Below are positions 34,488 to 46,409 of a stretch of 64,000 nt of DNA, in pieces. The position numbers and the translations under genes were made by a program. Within the stretch, counting starts at the first letter, position 1, and the number at the start of each line of letters is the position of its first letter. The stretch covers positions 464,835 through 528,834 of the forward strand of contig NZ_JAUZQF010000004.1 in NCBI RefSeq assembly GCF_030718205.1. Direction: 5' to 3'. Under the pieces are notes generated by a model. The model was given only the letters and a program-made list of their open reading frames with translations. It had not been told where the DNA came from and ran no database searches. Source of the DNA: Nonomuraea turcica (GTDB lineage Bacteria > Actinomycetota > Actinomycetes > Streptosporangiales > Streptosporangiaceae).

Positions 34488-35050
34488 GGGTCCTCCTGTC
34501 GTGTGCGCGGCACGGACCCCATCCAGACGTGGACCAGCCTGGCCTCGGGGTCGTCGGCGTATCGGGCGGCCAGGTCGAGCAGCAGCGCCTCGGCCTTGTC
34601 GTGGAACTCGCGCAACGCGGCCGGCGGCATCTGGAGGATGTGGTCGCTCATTCCTGAGGCGTCCACCCACTCGCGCGGCCAGTCGGCGAGGTCGAACTCC
34701 TCCATCACCCGCCCGACCATCTCGACCTGGCGCAGGTGCATGATCCTGACGGCCTCGCGCCCTTCGGCGGTGCCGGACATCTCGACGGCGTCCCACGAGG
34801 TGTAGCGGTGGCGGGAGCGCCAGCGCCGCTCGCGCCCGTCGCGCTGCTCGTCGTCCTCCTCGATGAAGCCGTATTTGAACAGCTCGCGCAGGTGGTAGCT
34901 GGTCGAGCCGGAGCTCTCGCCGACCTTGCGGCCCAGCTCGCTGGCCGTGGCCGGGCCGTCGGTGCGCAGCAGGCCGAGCAGGCGCACCCGCAGCGGGTGG
35001 GCGACCACCTTGAGCACCTGCGGATCGCTGATCTTGTATTGCTCCTCCAC
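34484..35050 (-). CDS. ArsR-type transcriptional regulator of the MFS gene
   Basis: 188 residues from GTG 35050; TTG 35077 is an alternative that adds nine residues. wHTH: DPQVLKVVAHPLRVRLLGLLRTDGPATASELGRKVGESSGSTSYHLRELFKYGFIEE. A helical ligand-sensing tail follows. It is coupled to the MFS exporter by a GTGA overlap and probably represses both genes. A TTTGCAAA palindrome lies at 35079-35086. Confidence 0.86.
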   Translation of the reverse strand: MEEQYKISDPQVLKVVAHPLRVRLLGLLRTDGPATASELGRKVGESSGSTSYHLRELFKYGFIEEDDEQRDGRERRWRSRHRYTSWDAVEMSGTAEGREAVRIMHLRQVEMVGRVMEEFDLADWPREWVDASGMSDHILQMPPAALREFHDKAEALLLDLAARYADDPEARLVHVWMGSVPRTRQEDP

Positions 35051-35078
35051 AACGCCAACCCTAAACCGCAAAGACAAT

Positions 35079-35086
35079 TTTGCAAA
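35079..35086. promoter_or_regulatory. Palindrome TTTGCAAA, candidate operator of the ArsR/MFS operon
   Basis: It lies between the regulator start and the divergent B3/4 gene, next to a second CTTTGC on the minus strand. It is positioned to allow autoregulation. Confidence 0.3.
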
Positions 35087-35126
35087 GGGAATTTGGCGGT
35101 ACTGCCGGGCTCATAAACTGGGCGGC

Positions 35127-35771
35127 GTGCTTGATGACATCTGGGTGGACGACGCCGTCTTCGAACTACGTCCCGACTTCGCGGTCCTGGTCATGACCGC
35201 GCACGGGCTCCACAACGGGCCGACCGACGACCGCTCCCGCGCCTGGCTGGCGGCGGCCTCCGAGTGCGAGGTGCAGAGCGTGAAGATCGAGGCGTGGAAG
35301 GAGGCCTACCGCGCGTTCGGGGCCAAGCCGCAGCGGACCCGGCCCTCGGTCGACGCCCTCACCCGGCGCATGCCGCTGCCGGAGATCAACCGGGCCGTGG
35401 ACGCGTACAACTCGATCAGCGTGAAGCACGCGCTGCCGATCGGCGGCGAGGACCTCGACCGCTACGTCGGCCCGGCGCGACTGGTCAGGGCCGCCGGCGA
35501 CGAGGCGTCGGAGGAGGCCCTCGGCACGCCGGAGCCGGGCGAGGTGATCTGGCGCGACGACGTCGGCGTCACCTGCCGCCGCTGGAACTGGCGTCAGGTG
35601 GTGCGCACGCGCCTCACCGAGGAGACCACGAACGCGATCTTCCTGCTGGAGCGGCTGGAGCCGATGTCGGTGGAGGAGCTCAAGGAGGCCGGCGAGGAGC
35701 TCGCCGATCTTCTGTCCCAGCTGTCCCCTGAGGTGCGGATCGCTAGCAGACTGCTGTCCAGTGGGAAATAA
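35127..35771 (+). CDS. B3/4 (phenylalanyl-tRNA synthetase beta-like) domain protein
   Basis: 214 residues from GTG 35127. The B3/B4 tRNA-editing-like domain is indicated by EAWKEAYRAFGAKPQRTRPSVDALTRR, LPEINRAVDAYNSISVKHALPIGGEDLD and WNWRQVVRTRLTEETTNAIFLLE. Stand-alone B3/4 proteins are thought to recognise or hydrolyse misacylated tRNA or amino-acid-like ligands; the role here is not known. No operon partner; kgd follows after a 204-bp gap. Confidence 0.85.
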   Translation: MLDDIWVDDAVFELRPDFAVLVMTAHGLHNGPTDDRSRAWLAAASECEVQSVKIEAWKEAYRAFGAKPQRTRPSVDALTRRMPLPEINRAVDAYNSISVKHALPIGGEDLDRYVGPARLVRAAGDEASEEALGTPEPGEVIWRDDVGVTCRRWNWRQVVRTRLTEETTNAIFLLERLEPMSVEELKEAGEELADLLSQLSPEVRIASRLLSSGK

Positions 35772-35975
35772 ACCCGATGTCCTAGTGTTGATACCAAACA
35801 GCAACAAACACGGCACCACCTGGATTGACGAGGGGGTCGTGACCTCTTTGCGCGGTCTTGAGAGGATCGTGCGAGGCGGCACGGGCACCCGGGCGCATGC
35901 TGCCAGTCCGGGCGAGTAGCCTTGGACAGGTTCTCTAACATCAACGCCGATCTGCGGAAGAGGGCGATTTCCGCC
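35772..35975 (+). promoter_or_regulatory. Upstream region of kgd
   Basis: 204 bp with no gene. It includes an AT-richer island (35770-35815) and a TTGACG hexamer near 35825, which may be a -35 element, though the -10 is not clear. Confidence 0.3.
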
Positions 35976-39614
<3,639 letters not shown>

Positions 39615-39635
39615 CGATCCAGCGGGTCAACTGCT

Positions 39636-39683
39636 AAATTGGCAGTTGTTAGCAGCTAATTAGCAGCTAACAACTGCCAATTT
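39636..39683. promoter_or_regulatory. 48-bp near-perfect palindrome upstream of the Fic gene
   Basis: Arms AAATTGGCAGTTGTTAGC (39636-39653) and its exact complement (39666-39683) surround GCTAATTAGC, itself palindromic. Only the two bases at 39654 and 39665 break symmetry. TTAGCAGCTAA is present twice in direct order. It is strikingly AT-rich for this genome and ends 14 bp before the Fic ATG. It may be a multi-site operator for the Fic protein's own wHTH, a terminator of kgd, or both. Confidence 0.7.
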
Positions 39684-39697
39684 TAGTAGATGGGTCC

Positions 39698-41014
39698 ATG
39701 CGCCAACCTCAGAAGCCGCCACCGTGGCGGGAGCTTTGGCTTGAAGCCGACAGTCTTTGGCTGCTGTCAGCAGTCGATTCCATGGAGCGCTACCTGCCCT
39801 GGGACGAGGTTCGCCGCCGCACGCCGCCGGCCGGTCTGACACACAAGCAGTGGTGGCTCGGCCTCAAGATGGCGCGGCTCGGCATGCGACGGGATCTCCC
39901 TCTGGCGGACTCGGCCGGTGCGCCCTTCACCTACGCATTGCCGGATGAGGTGCTGCGGGGCCTGGAGGCGCTCAACCGCGACCTGAGCGGCCGGATCGGC
40001 ACGCCGGAGCCCGTGGCCAACCCGCTGACCCGCGACCGCTATCTCATCGGCTCGCTGATCGAAGAGGCCATCACGTCAAGCCAGCTCGAAGGTGCCGCGA
40101 CCACGTACATGGTGGCCAAGGACATGCTGCGCAGCGGCCGCAAGCCGCAGACGGTCGACGAGGTCATGATCCGCAACAACTACCTCGTCATGCGCCGCAT
40201 CGGCGAGCTGCGCAACGAGCCCCTGACGCCTGCTCTCATCTGCGACATCCAGCGCATGGTCACCGAAGGCACCCTGCACAACCCGGCCGCCGCAGGCCGC
40301 TTCCAGCTGCCGGGCGAGAAACGCGTCGTGGTCGCCGACACGTACGGCGAGGTCCTGCACGAGCCTCCCCCCGCGGAGGAGTTGCCGGAGCGGATCCAAC
40401 GATTGTGCGATTTCGCCAACGGCAACTCGCGCACCACGTACGTGCCTCCGGTGATCAGGGCTGTGGCGGTGCATTTCATGCTGGCCTACGACCATCCGTT
40501 CGAGGACGGTAACGGGAGGACGGCACGCGCGCTGTTCTACTGGTCAATGCTCAACCAGGGCTATTGGCTCACCGAGTTCATCTCGATCTCCCGGATCCTG
40601 AAGAACTCACCCGCCCGCTACGGCCGCAGCTTCCTGCACGTCGAGCAGGACGAGAACGACCTCACCTACTTCGTCATCCACCAGCTCGACGTCCTACGCC
40701 GCGCCATCGACGACCTGAACGCCTACCTCGACAAAAAGGTCGCCGAGACGCGCGAGGTCCAGGCGTATCTGGCCCGCGCCCGCAAGGAGGCCTTCAACGC
40801 CCGCCAGGTCGCCCTTCTTGCGCATGCCGCCGACCATCCCACCGCCGAGTACACCGTGGCTTCCCACGCCGCCAGCCACCAAATCGTGCTCCAGACGGCC
40901 AGAACCGACCTGCGCGAGCTGGAGCACCGCGGGCTACTCACTAAAGTCAGACGAGGGCGCGCCGATGCCTGGATACCGGTCGGCGACCTGGCGTCACGGC
41001 TGCGTACGGACTGA
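39698..41014 (+). CDS. Fic family protein (probable AMPylase) with C-terminal winged helix
   Basis: 438 residues. The core motif HPFEDGNGRTAR (266-277) is the complete Fic consensus, with catalytic His266. An N-terminal inhibitory helix motif of the S-x3-E-G type is present as SSQLEG (Ser127 to Gly132), making it a class II self-inhibited Fic. A Fic_N region precedes it, and residues about 375-435 form a wHTH (TVASHAASHQIVLQTARTDLRELEHRGLL). It would transfer AMP from ATP to a protein hydroxyl. The wHTH and the large upstream palindrome suggest DNA binding or autoregulation. No clear ribosome site, so the transcript may be leaderless. Confidence 0.9.
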   Translation: MRQPQKPPPWRELWLEADSLWLLSAVDSMERYLPWDEVRRRTPPAGLTHKQWWLGLKMARLGMRRDLPLADSAGAPFTYALPDEVLRGLEALNRDLSGRIGTPEPVANPLTRDRYLIGSLIEEAITSSQLEGAATTYMVAKDMLRSGRKPQTVDEVMIRNNYLVMRRIGELRNEPLTPALICDIQRMVTEGTLHNPAAAGRFQLPGEKRVVVADTYGEVLHEPPPAEELPERIQRLCDFANGNSRTTYVPPVIRAVAVHFMLAYDHPFEDGNGRTARALFYWSMLNQGYWLTEFISISRILKNSPARYGRSFLHVEQDENDLTYFVIHQLDVLRRAIDDLNAYLDKKVAETREVQAYLARARKEAFNARQVALLAHAADHPTAEYTVASHAASHQIVLQTARTDLRELEHRGLLTKVRRGRADAWIPVGDLASRLRTD

Positions 41015-41025
41015 ATGGGAGCACG

Positions 41026-41205
41026 ATGTATTTCACCGATCGGGGGATCGAGGAACTCGTCGAACGGCGGGGCGAGGAAGAGGTCAGCCTGCTGTGGCTG
41101 GGTGAGCGGCTGCGCGAGTTCGTGGACCTCAACCCCGAGTTCGAGATCCCGGTCGAGCGGCTGGCCACGTGGCTGGCGCGGCTCGACGACGAGGACGACG
41201 AGTAA
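41026..41205 (+). CDS. DUF6104 family small protein
   Basis: 59 residues, starting MYFTDRGIEELVERRGEEEV and ending WLARLDDEDDE. This matches the short actinobacterial DUF6104 family over its whole length. It is acidic and probably soluble; its role is unknown. It starts 11 bases after the Fic stop, with GGGAGC upstream of ATG 41026, so it may be cotranscribed with Fic. Confidence 0.85.
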   Translation: MYFTDRGIEELVERRGEEEVSLLWLGERLREFVDLNPEFEIPVERLATWLARLDDEDDE

Positions 41206-41242
41206 CCCCGCGATAGACGCGATACATCTTGAGTTTTGGCTA

Positions 41243-41260
41243 GACGCGACATATCGTGTC
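41243..41260. promoter_or_regulatory. Inverted repeat GACGCGACATATCGTGTC, candidate PadR operator
   Basis: The arms differ at one base. It lies 36 bp upstream of the DUF4097/PadR operon, with a related GACGCGATACATC at 41217. Position and symmetry suit autoregulation by the downstream PadR protein. Confidence 0.5.
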
Positions 41261-41295
41261 TTACATAGGGATGTGTCGCCAGGAGGGCGGGGATC

Positions 41296-42099
41296 ATGCA
41301 GCAGTGGACGATCGAGGCACCGGAACAGCTGACGTTCGGCCCAGTGGAGTCGCTCGACGTGCGGATCGTCGCCGGGCGGCTGGACGTGCTGGCCAGCGAG
41401 GGCCCGCCCACTCTGGAGGTCGCCGAGTTCGAGTCGGCCTCGCCGCTGATGGTGACCTATGACGAGGACGCCAAGGAGCTCATCGTCGCGTACAAGGACC
41501 TCACCTGGGACGGCCTGCTCGGCTGGCTGCGGCGCGACCGGCGCAGGACGGTCCTGACGATCACCGTGCCGAAGGGCTGCAGCGTCAACGCCGGGGTGGT
41601 GTCCGCGCCCGCCGTGGTGGCCGGGTTCGAGAAGATGACCCAGGTGAGGAGCGTGAGCGCGGAGATCGTGCTGGACGGGGTCAGCGGCGACGTCAGCGCC
41701 ACGACCGTCTCGGGCGCGGTCGAAAGCCGGGCGATGGCCGGCGATCTGGCGTTCAAGAGCGTCTCAGGAGATCTGACCGTGGCCGACGGCACGCCGCGCC
41801 GGCTGCGGGCCAACACCGTCTCCGGCCGCATCACCGCGGATCTCGCGCTGCAACCCACGGGTCATGTCACGCTCAACAGCGTCTCCGGTGACATCCTGGT
41901 CAGACTGCCAGAGAACGCGGACGCGGACGTCAGGGTGCGTTCCACGTCCGGCAGGCTAGTGAGCACGTTCGAGGAATTGTCCACCATGAGCAGCCCAGGC
42001 ACGAAAACGATGTCGGGGCGGCTGGGCGGCGGCATGGCCTCGGTGTCGGCGATCACGGTCTCCGGTGAGGTCACGCTGCTCAAGGGAGAGAAGGAATGA
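41296..42099 (+). CDS. DUF4097 beta-strand-repeat protein
   Basis: 267 residues. Repeating SVSGD/TVSG units (LDGVSGDVSATTVSGAVES, FKSVSGDLTV, LNSVSGDILVRL, TSGRLVS, TVSGEVTLL) mark the DUF4097/DUF4098 beta-helix family. No signal peptide or membrane segment is seen. These genes are commonly coupled to PadR regulators, as here by an ATGA overlap. Function is unknown, possibly structural or sensing. ATG 41296 has AGGAGGGCGGGG upstream. Confidence 0.85.
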   Translation: MQQWTIEAPEQLTFGPVESLDVRIVAGRLDVLASEGPPTLEVAEFESASPLMVTYDEDAKELIVAYKDLTWDGLLGWLRRDRRRTVLTITVPKGCSVNAGVVSAPAVVAGFEKMTQVRSVSAEIVLDGVSGDVSATTVSGAVESRAMAGDLAFKSVSGDLTVADGTPRRLRANTVSGRITADLALQPTGHVTLNSVSGDILVRLPENADADVRVRSTSGRLVSTFEELSTMSSPGTKTMSGRLGGGMASVSAITVSGEVTLLKGEKE

Positions 42100-42836
42100 G
42101 CCCTGTATTCGGTCACGGCCGGCTCCGGCTGTACCTGCTCAAGCTGCTGGAGGAGAGCCCGCGCCACGGTTACGAGGTGATCAGGCTGCTCCAGGACCGC
42201 TTCCTCGGCGTCTATTCGCCCTCTCCCGGCACGATCTACCCGCGCCTGGCCCGCCTGGAGGAGGAGGGCCTGGTGACGCATGAGGTGGTCGAGGGCAAGA
42301 AGGTGTTCTCGATCACCGACAAGGGCCGCGACGAGCTGAACGCCCGCCTCGACGAGCTCGACGACCTGGAGCAGGAGATCTCCGCCTCCGTACGCGACAT
42401 CGCCCGCGAGGTCAAGGAGGACGTCCGCGACACGGTCAGGTCCCTGCGCGACGAGCTGACGCGGATGGCCAAGGACGTGCGCACCGGCGCCAAAGAGGAC
42501 AACAGGCGGCTCAGGCAGCAGCAGAAGGAGGACCTCAAGCGGCTGCGGGAGCAGCAGAAGCGGCAGTGGACCGAGCACGCCTACCAGTGGCAGGGGCAGG
42601 GTGAGCGGCTGGCCGGCGAGTGGCGCAGGATCTGGACCGAGGTCTGGGCCACGCTCGGTGGCGAGGCGCCCAGCCGCGCCGATCTCGATGCCGAGCTGGG
42701 CGAGCTGCTGGCCGACTTCGTCGCCCAGGCCCGGCAGGAGGCCTCACAGGCCCGGCTGACGCCGGAGATGCTGGCCGAGCTGCGTCAGACGCTCGACGAC
42801 GCCGGCCGCCGCATCCGCGACATCCTCGAGCCCTGA
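42096..42836 (+). CDS. PadR family transcriptional regulator with extended coiled coil
   Basis: 246 residues. The PadR wHTH occupies residues 5-80 (LYLLKLLEESPRHGYEVIRLLQDRFLGVYSPSPGTIYPRLARLEEEGLV). A long charged helix follows (VREVKEDVRDTV..., then NRRLRQQQKEDLKRLREQQKRQWTEHAYQW), forming a coiled coil much longer than in simple PadR proteins. It is likely an autorepressor of the DUF4097-padR operon through the 41243 repeat. Confidence 0.88.
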   Translation: MSPVFGHGRLRLYLLKLLEESPRHGYEVIRLLQDRFLGVYSPSPGTIYPRLARLEEEGLVTHEVVEGKKVFSITDKGRDELNARLDELDDLEQEISASVRDIAREVKEDVRDTVRSLRDELTRMAKDVRTGAKEDNRRLRQQQKEDLKRLREQQKRQWTEHAYQWQGQGERLAGEWRRIWTEVWATLGGEAPSRADLDAELGELLADFVAQARQEASQARLTPEMLAELRQTLDDAGRRIRDILEP

Positions 42837-42850
42837 CCCGACCTCGCGCG

Positions 42851-43702
42851 CTACGCGGAGCGGAGCTGGCGCTCGAGGCGGCGGGAGATCCGTGCGGCCT
42901 TGCGCGCGTGGTAGGCGATCGGCATGTAGCGCAGGCGTTCGGGCAGGCGCGGCGTCAGCATCGCCACCGCGTGCCCGAGATGCCGCAGCCGCCGCTCCTC
43001 CCGGGCCGTCCATCGCAGCCCCAGCTTCGCGCGGACGGCCGGCGGCAGGGTGCCGACGGTCACGAAGTGGTTGAACTCCCCCGCCCCCACCCCCACGGGC
43101 GTCCACAGCCGGCGCAGCGGCCTGGGCAGCCCTGGAGGCGCCGGGGTGCCGCGCAGGACCGACAACACCTCCAGCGCGGTCGGGTGGGCCTCCAGCCGGT
43201 CGGCCACCATGTCGTCGAAGTACTGCCAGAACGCGTCGAGGTCGGCCGGCATCTCCCGCTCGGGCACCTTCAGGATGGCCCCGAGCTGCCGCGACTCGGC
43301 GTAGAACCGGCGTTCCTGCGCAACGGTGAGAGGCGTGCCGAAAGTGCGGTTGAGCGCGATGAAGCGCTCGAACAACGACAGGTGCACCCACGCCCACGCC
43401 TCGCCGTTCAGTGCGTGGTAGGGCCGGCCCTGCTCGTCCACGCCGCCGATCGTGCTGTGCATCCGCCGGAGCCGCTCGCCCTCGGCCGGCCCGTCGCCGT
43501 ACACCCATTTCTGCACGGACTCCAGCGTGCGGGTGAGCCGCCCCCACGGGTCGTCCTTGTAGGTGGAGTGCTCGGCCACGGCCGCGCCGACCGCCGGATG
43601 CATCGTCTGCAGCACCAGCGCGCTTCCGGCGACCAGCAGATTTCGATATTCGCCCGCAGTGTCCCAGTGCATCGAACCCGGGCCGAAGGGCTCAATGTCC
43701 AT
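42851..43702 (-). CDS. Oxygenase MpaB family protein (DUF2236)
   Basis: 283 residues. Family landmarks: LLVAGSALVLQTMHPAVGAAVAEHSTYKDDPWGRLTRTL and EAWAWVHLSLFERFIALNRTFG. The conserved His residues bind haem b in characterised relatives such as latex-clearing protein and MpaB. The reaction could be an oxidative cleavage or hydroxylation, but the substrate is unknown. ATG 43702. It is convergent with the PadR gene, 14 bp away. Confidence 0.87.
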   Translation of the reverse strand: MDIEPFGPGSMHWDTAGEYRNLLVAGSALVLQTMHPAVGAAVAEHSTYKDDPWGRLTRTLESVQKWVYGDGPAEGERLRRMHSTIGGVDEQGRPYHALNGEAWAWVHLSLFERFIALNRTFGTPLTVAQERRFYAESRQLGAILKVPEREMPADLDAFWQYFDDMVADRLEAHPTALEVLSVLRGTPAPPGLPRPLRRLWTPVGVGAGEFNHFVTVGTLPPAVRAKLGLRWTAREERRLRHLGHAVAMLTPRLPERLRYMPIAYHARKAARISRRLERQLRSA

Positions 43703-43776
43703 GATGGCGGCCTCCCGGTTGATACAACCTCATTTCCTTCTATCACCCAGGAGGCCAGAAGTAACCCTTCACTTAT

Positions 43777-44733
43777 TCACACCGCAAAAACGATCTTTCC
43801 GAAGATCTCCCCTTCCTCCATCGCGGCGAACCCGTCCCGCGCCTGCGCGAGCGGCAGCGTCCGGTCGATCTGCGGCCGCAGCCCGGTCTGCTCCAGGAAC
43901 ACGGCCAGGCGCTGGAGCTGGTCACGCGTCCCCATCGTGGACCCGACCACCGACAGCTGCAGGAAGAAGACCCGGTTGAGGTCTGCGGACGGGACCGCGC
44001 CGCTGGTGGCGCCGCTGACGACGATGCGCCCGCCGGGCTTGAGCGACCTGAGCGAGTGGTCCCAGGTGGCCTGGCCGACGGTCTCCATGACCGCGTCCAC
44101 CCGCTCGGGCAGCCGCGCGCCGGTCTCGAACGCCTGGTCGGCGCCGAGCCGGAGCGCACGATCGCGTTTGGCCTCGGAGCGGCTGGTGGCCCAGACCCGG
44201 TAGCCGCCGGCCCGGCCGAGCGCGATCAGCGCGGTGGCGACGCCCCCGCCTGCGCCCTGCACCAGCACGGTGGAGCCCGGCTCAAGGCCGGCCTTGTCGA
44301 ACAACATGCGGTACGCGGTCAGCCACGCCGTCGGCAGGCACGCGGCCTCCTCGAAGCTGAGCGCGGACGGCTTGGGCACGAGGTTGCGGCGCGGCACGGC
44401 CACGCGCTCGGCGAAGGTGCCGTCGTACACCTCCGACAGCAGCGTGCGCTTGGGATCGAGCGTCTCGTCCGCGCCCGTGCCGATCACGGAGTGCACGATG
44501 ACCTCGTTGCCGTCCTCGTCCACCCCGGCGGCGTCGCAGCCGAGCACGATCGGCAGCCGGTCCTGCTTGATGCCGACGCCTTTGAGCGTCCACAGGTCGT
44601 GGTGGTTGAGCGCGGCCGCCCGTACGGAGACGGTCGTCCATCCGTCCGGTGCCTTGGGCTCCGGGTGCTCCCCGAGCGTGAGTCCGGCGAGCGGGTTGTC
44701 GGGATCGGTCTGTGTGGCGGTTACGGCGAACAT
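43777..44733 (-). CDS. Zinc-binding-dehydrogenase family / quinone oxidoreductase-like MDR protein
   Basis: 318 residues. MDR fold: NHHDLWTLKGVGI, LGCDAAGVDEDGNEV, then the nucleotide motif VLVQGAGGGVATALIALGRAGGYRVWATSRS. The zinc-ligand Cys set of true ADHs is absent, so it is probably an NADPH:quinone reductase-type enzyme. Its ribosome-site and start region is a 24-bp tandem duplication (44726-44771), reaching back over the stop codon of the gene upstream. Confidence 0.87.
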   Translation of the reverse strand: MFAVTATQTDPDNPLAGLTLGEHPEPKAPDGWTTVSVRAAALNHHDLWTLKGVGIKQDRLPIVLGCDAAGVDEDGNEVIVHSVIGTGADETLDPKRTLLSEVYDGTFAERVAVPRRNLVPKPSALSFEEAACLPTAWLTAYRMLFDKAGLEPGSTVLVQGAGGGVATALIALGRAGGYRVWATSRSEAKRDRALRLGADQAFETGARLPERVDAVMETVGQATWDHSLRSLKPGGRIVVSGATSGAVPSADLNRVFFLQLSVVGSTMGTRDQLQRLAVFLEQTGLRPQIDRTLPLAQARDGFAAMEEGEIFGKIVFAV

Positions 44734-44771
44734 GGCCGCACCTTACTAAGCGAACGTGGCCACACCTTACT
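44726..44771. repeat. 24-bp tandem duplication across a stop codon, ribosome site and start codon
   Basis: Copies start at 44726 and 44750 (plus strand GCGAACATGGCCGCACC and GCGAACGTGGCCACACC). On the coding strand each copy has AGTAAGG then GGCCAYG. The upstream copy carries the TAA of the 298-residue gene, and the downstream copy carries the ATG of the oxidoreductase. Confidence 0.7.
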
Positions 44772-45663
44772 GGGAGGCCCGTCCCTTTACCGTGACCCGA
44801 ATCCCCTCGATCGCCATCTGCCTGAACCGGCCCGGCCCTGTGACGGCGACCAGCACATCGCCCCGGCAGACCGACTCGGCCGGCCGCCCACGCCCATCGA
44901 TCACGTTGGGCACCCTGGCCTTCTTCGTGCATCCGGGGGTGGGCACGAGCGCGATCATCTCGCTCGCCCCGCCGCCGAACCACAGCTGCGGCCCGACCGG
45001 ATCTCCCTGAGCGGTCTCGCCCGGTTCGGCCAGCCGCACCGTCCCGCCGGCCGACAACACCAGGTAGCCGCCCTTGGTCACCGTCCCTTTCAGGCTCCGC
45101 GCGACTGCGAGCCGCTGTTCGAAGGCCAGCCCCTGCACTCGGTCGTACATCGCCATCCGCCACTTCTCGAACGCGAACAGCAGCACCTGCCCATAGGAGC
45201 CGCTGCCCGCCTGGCGCGGCCAGAGCGTGACGTTGGAGGCGTAGTTCCTGATCGGCTGCCCACCCCGGGTGATCTCGACCTCCCCGCCGTACGGGGCCAC
45301 TAACTGCCGGTAGCTCCCATCGATCCACACACCCTGGAACGGCCGCGACCCCATCTCGGCCAGCTCCAGCTCGGCCGGGTAACGCACCTCGGCCCGGACC
45401 CCGTGCGGGAACACCACCTCGATGACCTCGTCGCCGCCCTTGGCCGCCCTGGACGGGACTTGAAGGGCGTTCGGCGGACTGTCGAGCCTGGTCAGGGACC
45501 TGATCGGCTCGGGGGTGGGTTGAGTCGGGAGGAGCGGCTCGGGGTCCCGGCTGGCGATCAGCCCGATGACGGGGACGGCCAGGACCGCCACCACCACGAC
45601 CAGCCCGATCCACCGGCGGCGGCCGCTCGGGCCCGCCTCGATGACGTCGAACTGGTCAACCAC
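44767..45663 (-). CDS. Membrane-anchored protein of unknown function
   Basis: 298 residues. A short cytoplasmic N terminus and RRR precede one membrane segment (WIGLVVVVAVLAVPVIGLIAS, residues 18-38), then a Pro-rich linker and an extracellular beta-rich domain (VRAEVRYPAELELAEMGSRPFQGVWIDGSYRQL). Two late Cys may form a disulphide. I do not recognise the family. It is likely cotranscribed with the oxidoreductase 33 bp downstream. Confidence 0.75.
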   Translation of the reverse strand: MVDQFDVIEAGPSGRRRWIGLVVVVAVLAVPVIGLIASRDPEPLLPTQPTPEPIRSLTRLDSPPNALQVPSRAAKGGDEVIEVVFPHGVRAEVRYPAELELAEMGSRPFQGVWIDGSYRQLVAPYGGEVEITRGGQPIRNYASNVTLWPRQAGSGSYGQVLLFAFEKWRMAMYDRVQGLAFEQRLAVARSLKGTVTKGGYLVLSAGGTVRLAEPGETAQGDPVGPQLWFGGGASEMIALVPTPGCTKKARVPNVIDGRGRPAESVCRGDVLVAVTGPGRFRQMAIEGIRVTVKGRASQ

Positions 45664-45709
45664 CGGCGTTCCTTGCCGAGTAGTGCGGCTTGCGCCCCTC
45701 GTCTCCAGT

Positions 45710-46135
45710 TCAGTTGAGCGGCGACCGCCAGCGCAAGCCCTCGAACCTGGCGAAGTCCTTGTCGCAGGTTACGAATTCACAACCGTGCTCTATGGCTAGT
45801 GCGGCGAGGTAGGCGTCAGGGATGAGCTTGCCGCGCGCGTCGGCCTTGCGGCACAGCTTGACGAAGATCTCCCAGTGGCGCGGACCGGCGTGCACCACGA
45901 CGGCATGCGGCTGGTGCCGGACGGTGTCGGCGAACTCCCGCGCTTCGTCGAACGAGGTGGCGCCGGGAATGCGCGGATTGGTGGCCACGCGGATGAAGCT
46001 GTTGAGTGCGAAGTCGCTGACGGCATAGGCCTCATCGCCCTGCAGGAGCTCCGTGACCACGGCAAGGCACCGCTCGTGATGATCGGCATCCCGCCGCTGC
46101 GCGTTGACGAACACGTTCGTGTCAAGCATCCTCAT
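45710..46135 (-). CDS. vapC: VapC-like PIN-domain toxin ribonuclease
   Basis: 141 residues. PIN motif MLDTNVFVNAQRRDADHHER at the N terminus, Glu in the middle (DEAREF), and the late acidic cluster LIPDAYLAALAIEHGCEFVTCDKDFARFEGLRW. It would cleave RNA, usually a tRNA or rRNA site, when free of its antitoxin. ATG 46135 lies inside the antitoxin gene's end (14-bp overlap), the normal VapBC arrangement. Confidence 0.9.
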   Translation of the reverse strand: MRMLDTNVFVNAQRRDADHHERCLAVVTELLQGDEAYAVSDFALNSFIRVATNPRIPGATSFDEAREFADTVRHQPHAVVVHAGPRHWEIFVKLCRKADARGKLIPDAYLAALAIEHGCEFVTCDKDFARFEGLRWRSPLN

Positions 46136-46391
46136 GGCCGGCCCCCAGCACATGCTCGACGAAGTCCTGGTCGTCGAGCTCCTTGAGCTCTGCCCAGATC
46201 AGCTTCGGACCGTTCGGGTCCCCGGAGAGCGGGAGCTTGATCGGGGGCCGTTCCGCGACGTCGGCGGAGCGGTGAATGAGTTGCCGCAAGGCGTCCTCCA
46301 TCACTGAGTTGAGACTGCGTCCTTTTCGCGCCGCGTACGCCTTCGCCTCGTTGAGGAGCTGCTCGTCGATGCGCACCGTTGTCCTCCGCAT
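46122..46391 (-). CDS. vapB: VapB-like ribbon-helix-helix antitoxin
   Basis: 89 residues from ATG 46391. The N terminus RRTTVRIDEQLLNEAKAYAARKGRSLNSVMEDALRQLI is a ribbon-helix-helix DNA-binding domain. The C-terminal tail (about residues 45-89) would bind and neutralise VapC. An upstream ATG at 46415 lies inside the operator palindrome and is less likely. The pair is presumably autorepressed. Confidence 0.88.
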   Translation of the reverse strand: MRRTTVRIDEQLLNEAKAYAARKGRSLNSVMEDALRQLIHRSADVAERPPIKLPLSGDPNGPKLIWAELKELDDQDFVEHVLGAGHEDA

Positions 46392-46409
46392 GACTCCAGC
46401 GTCCGCGCG

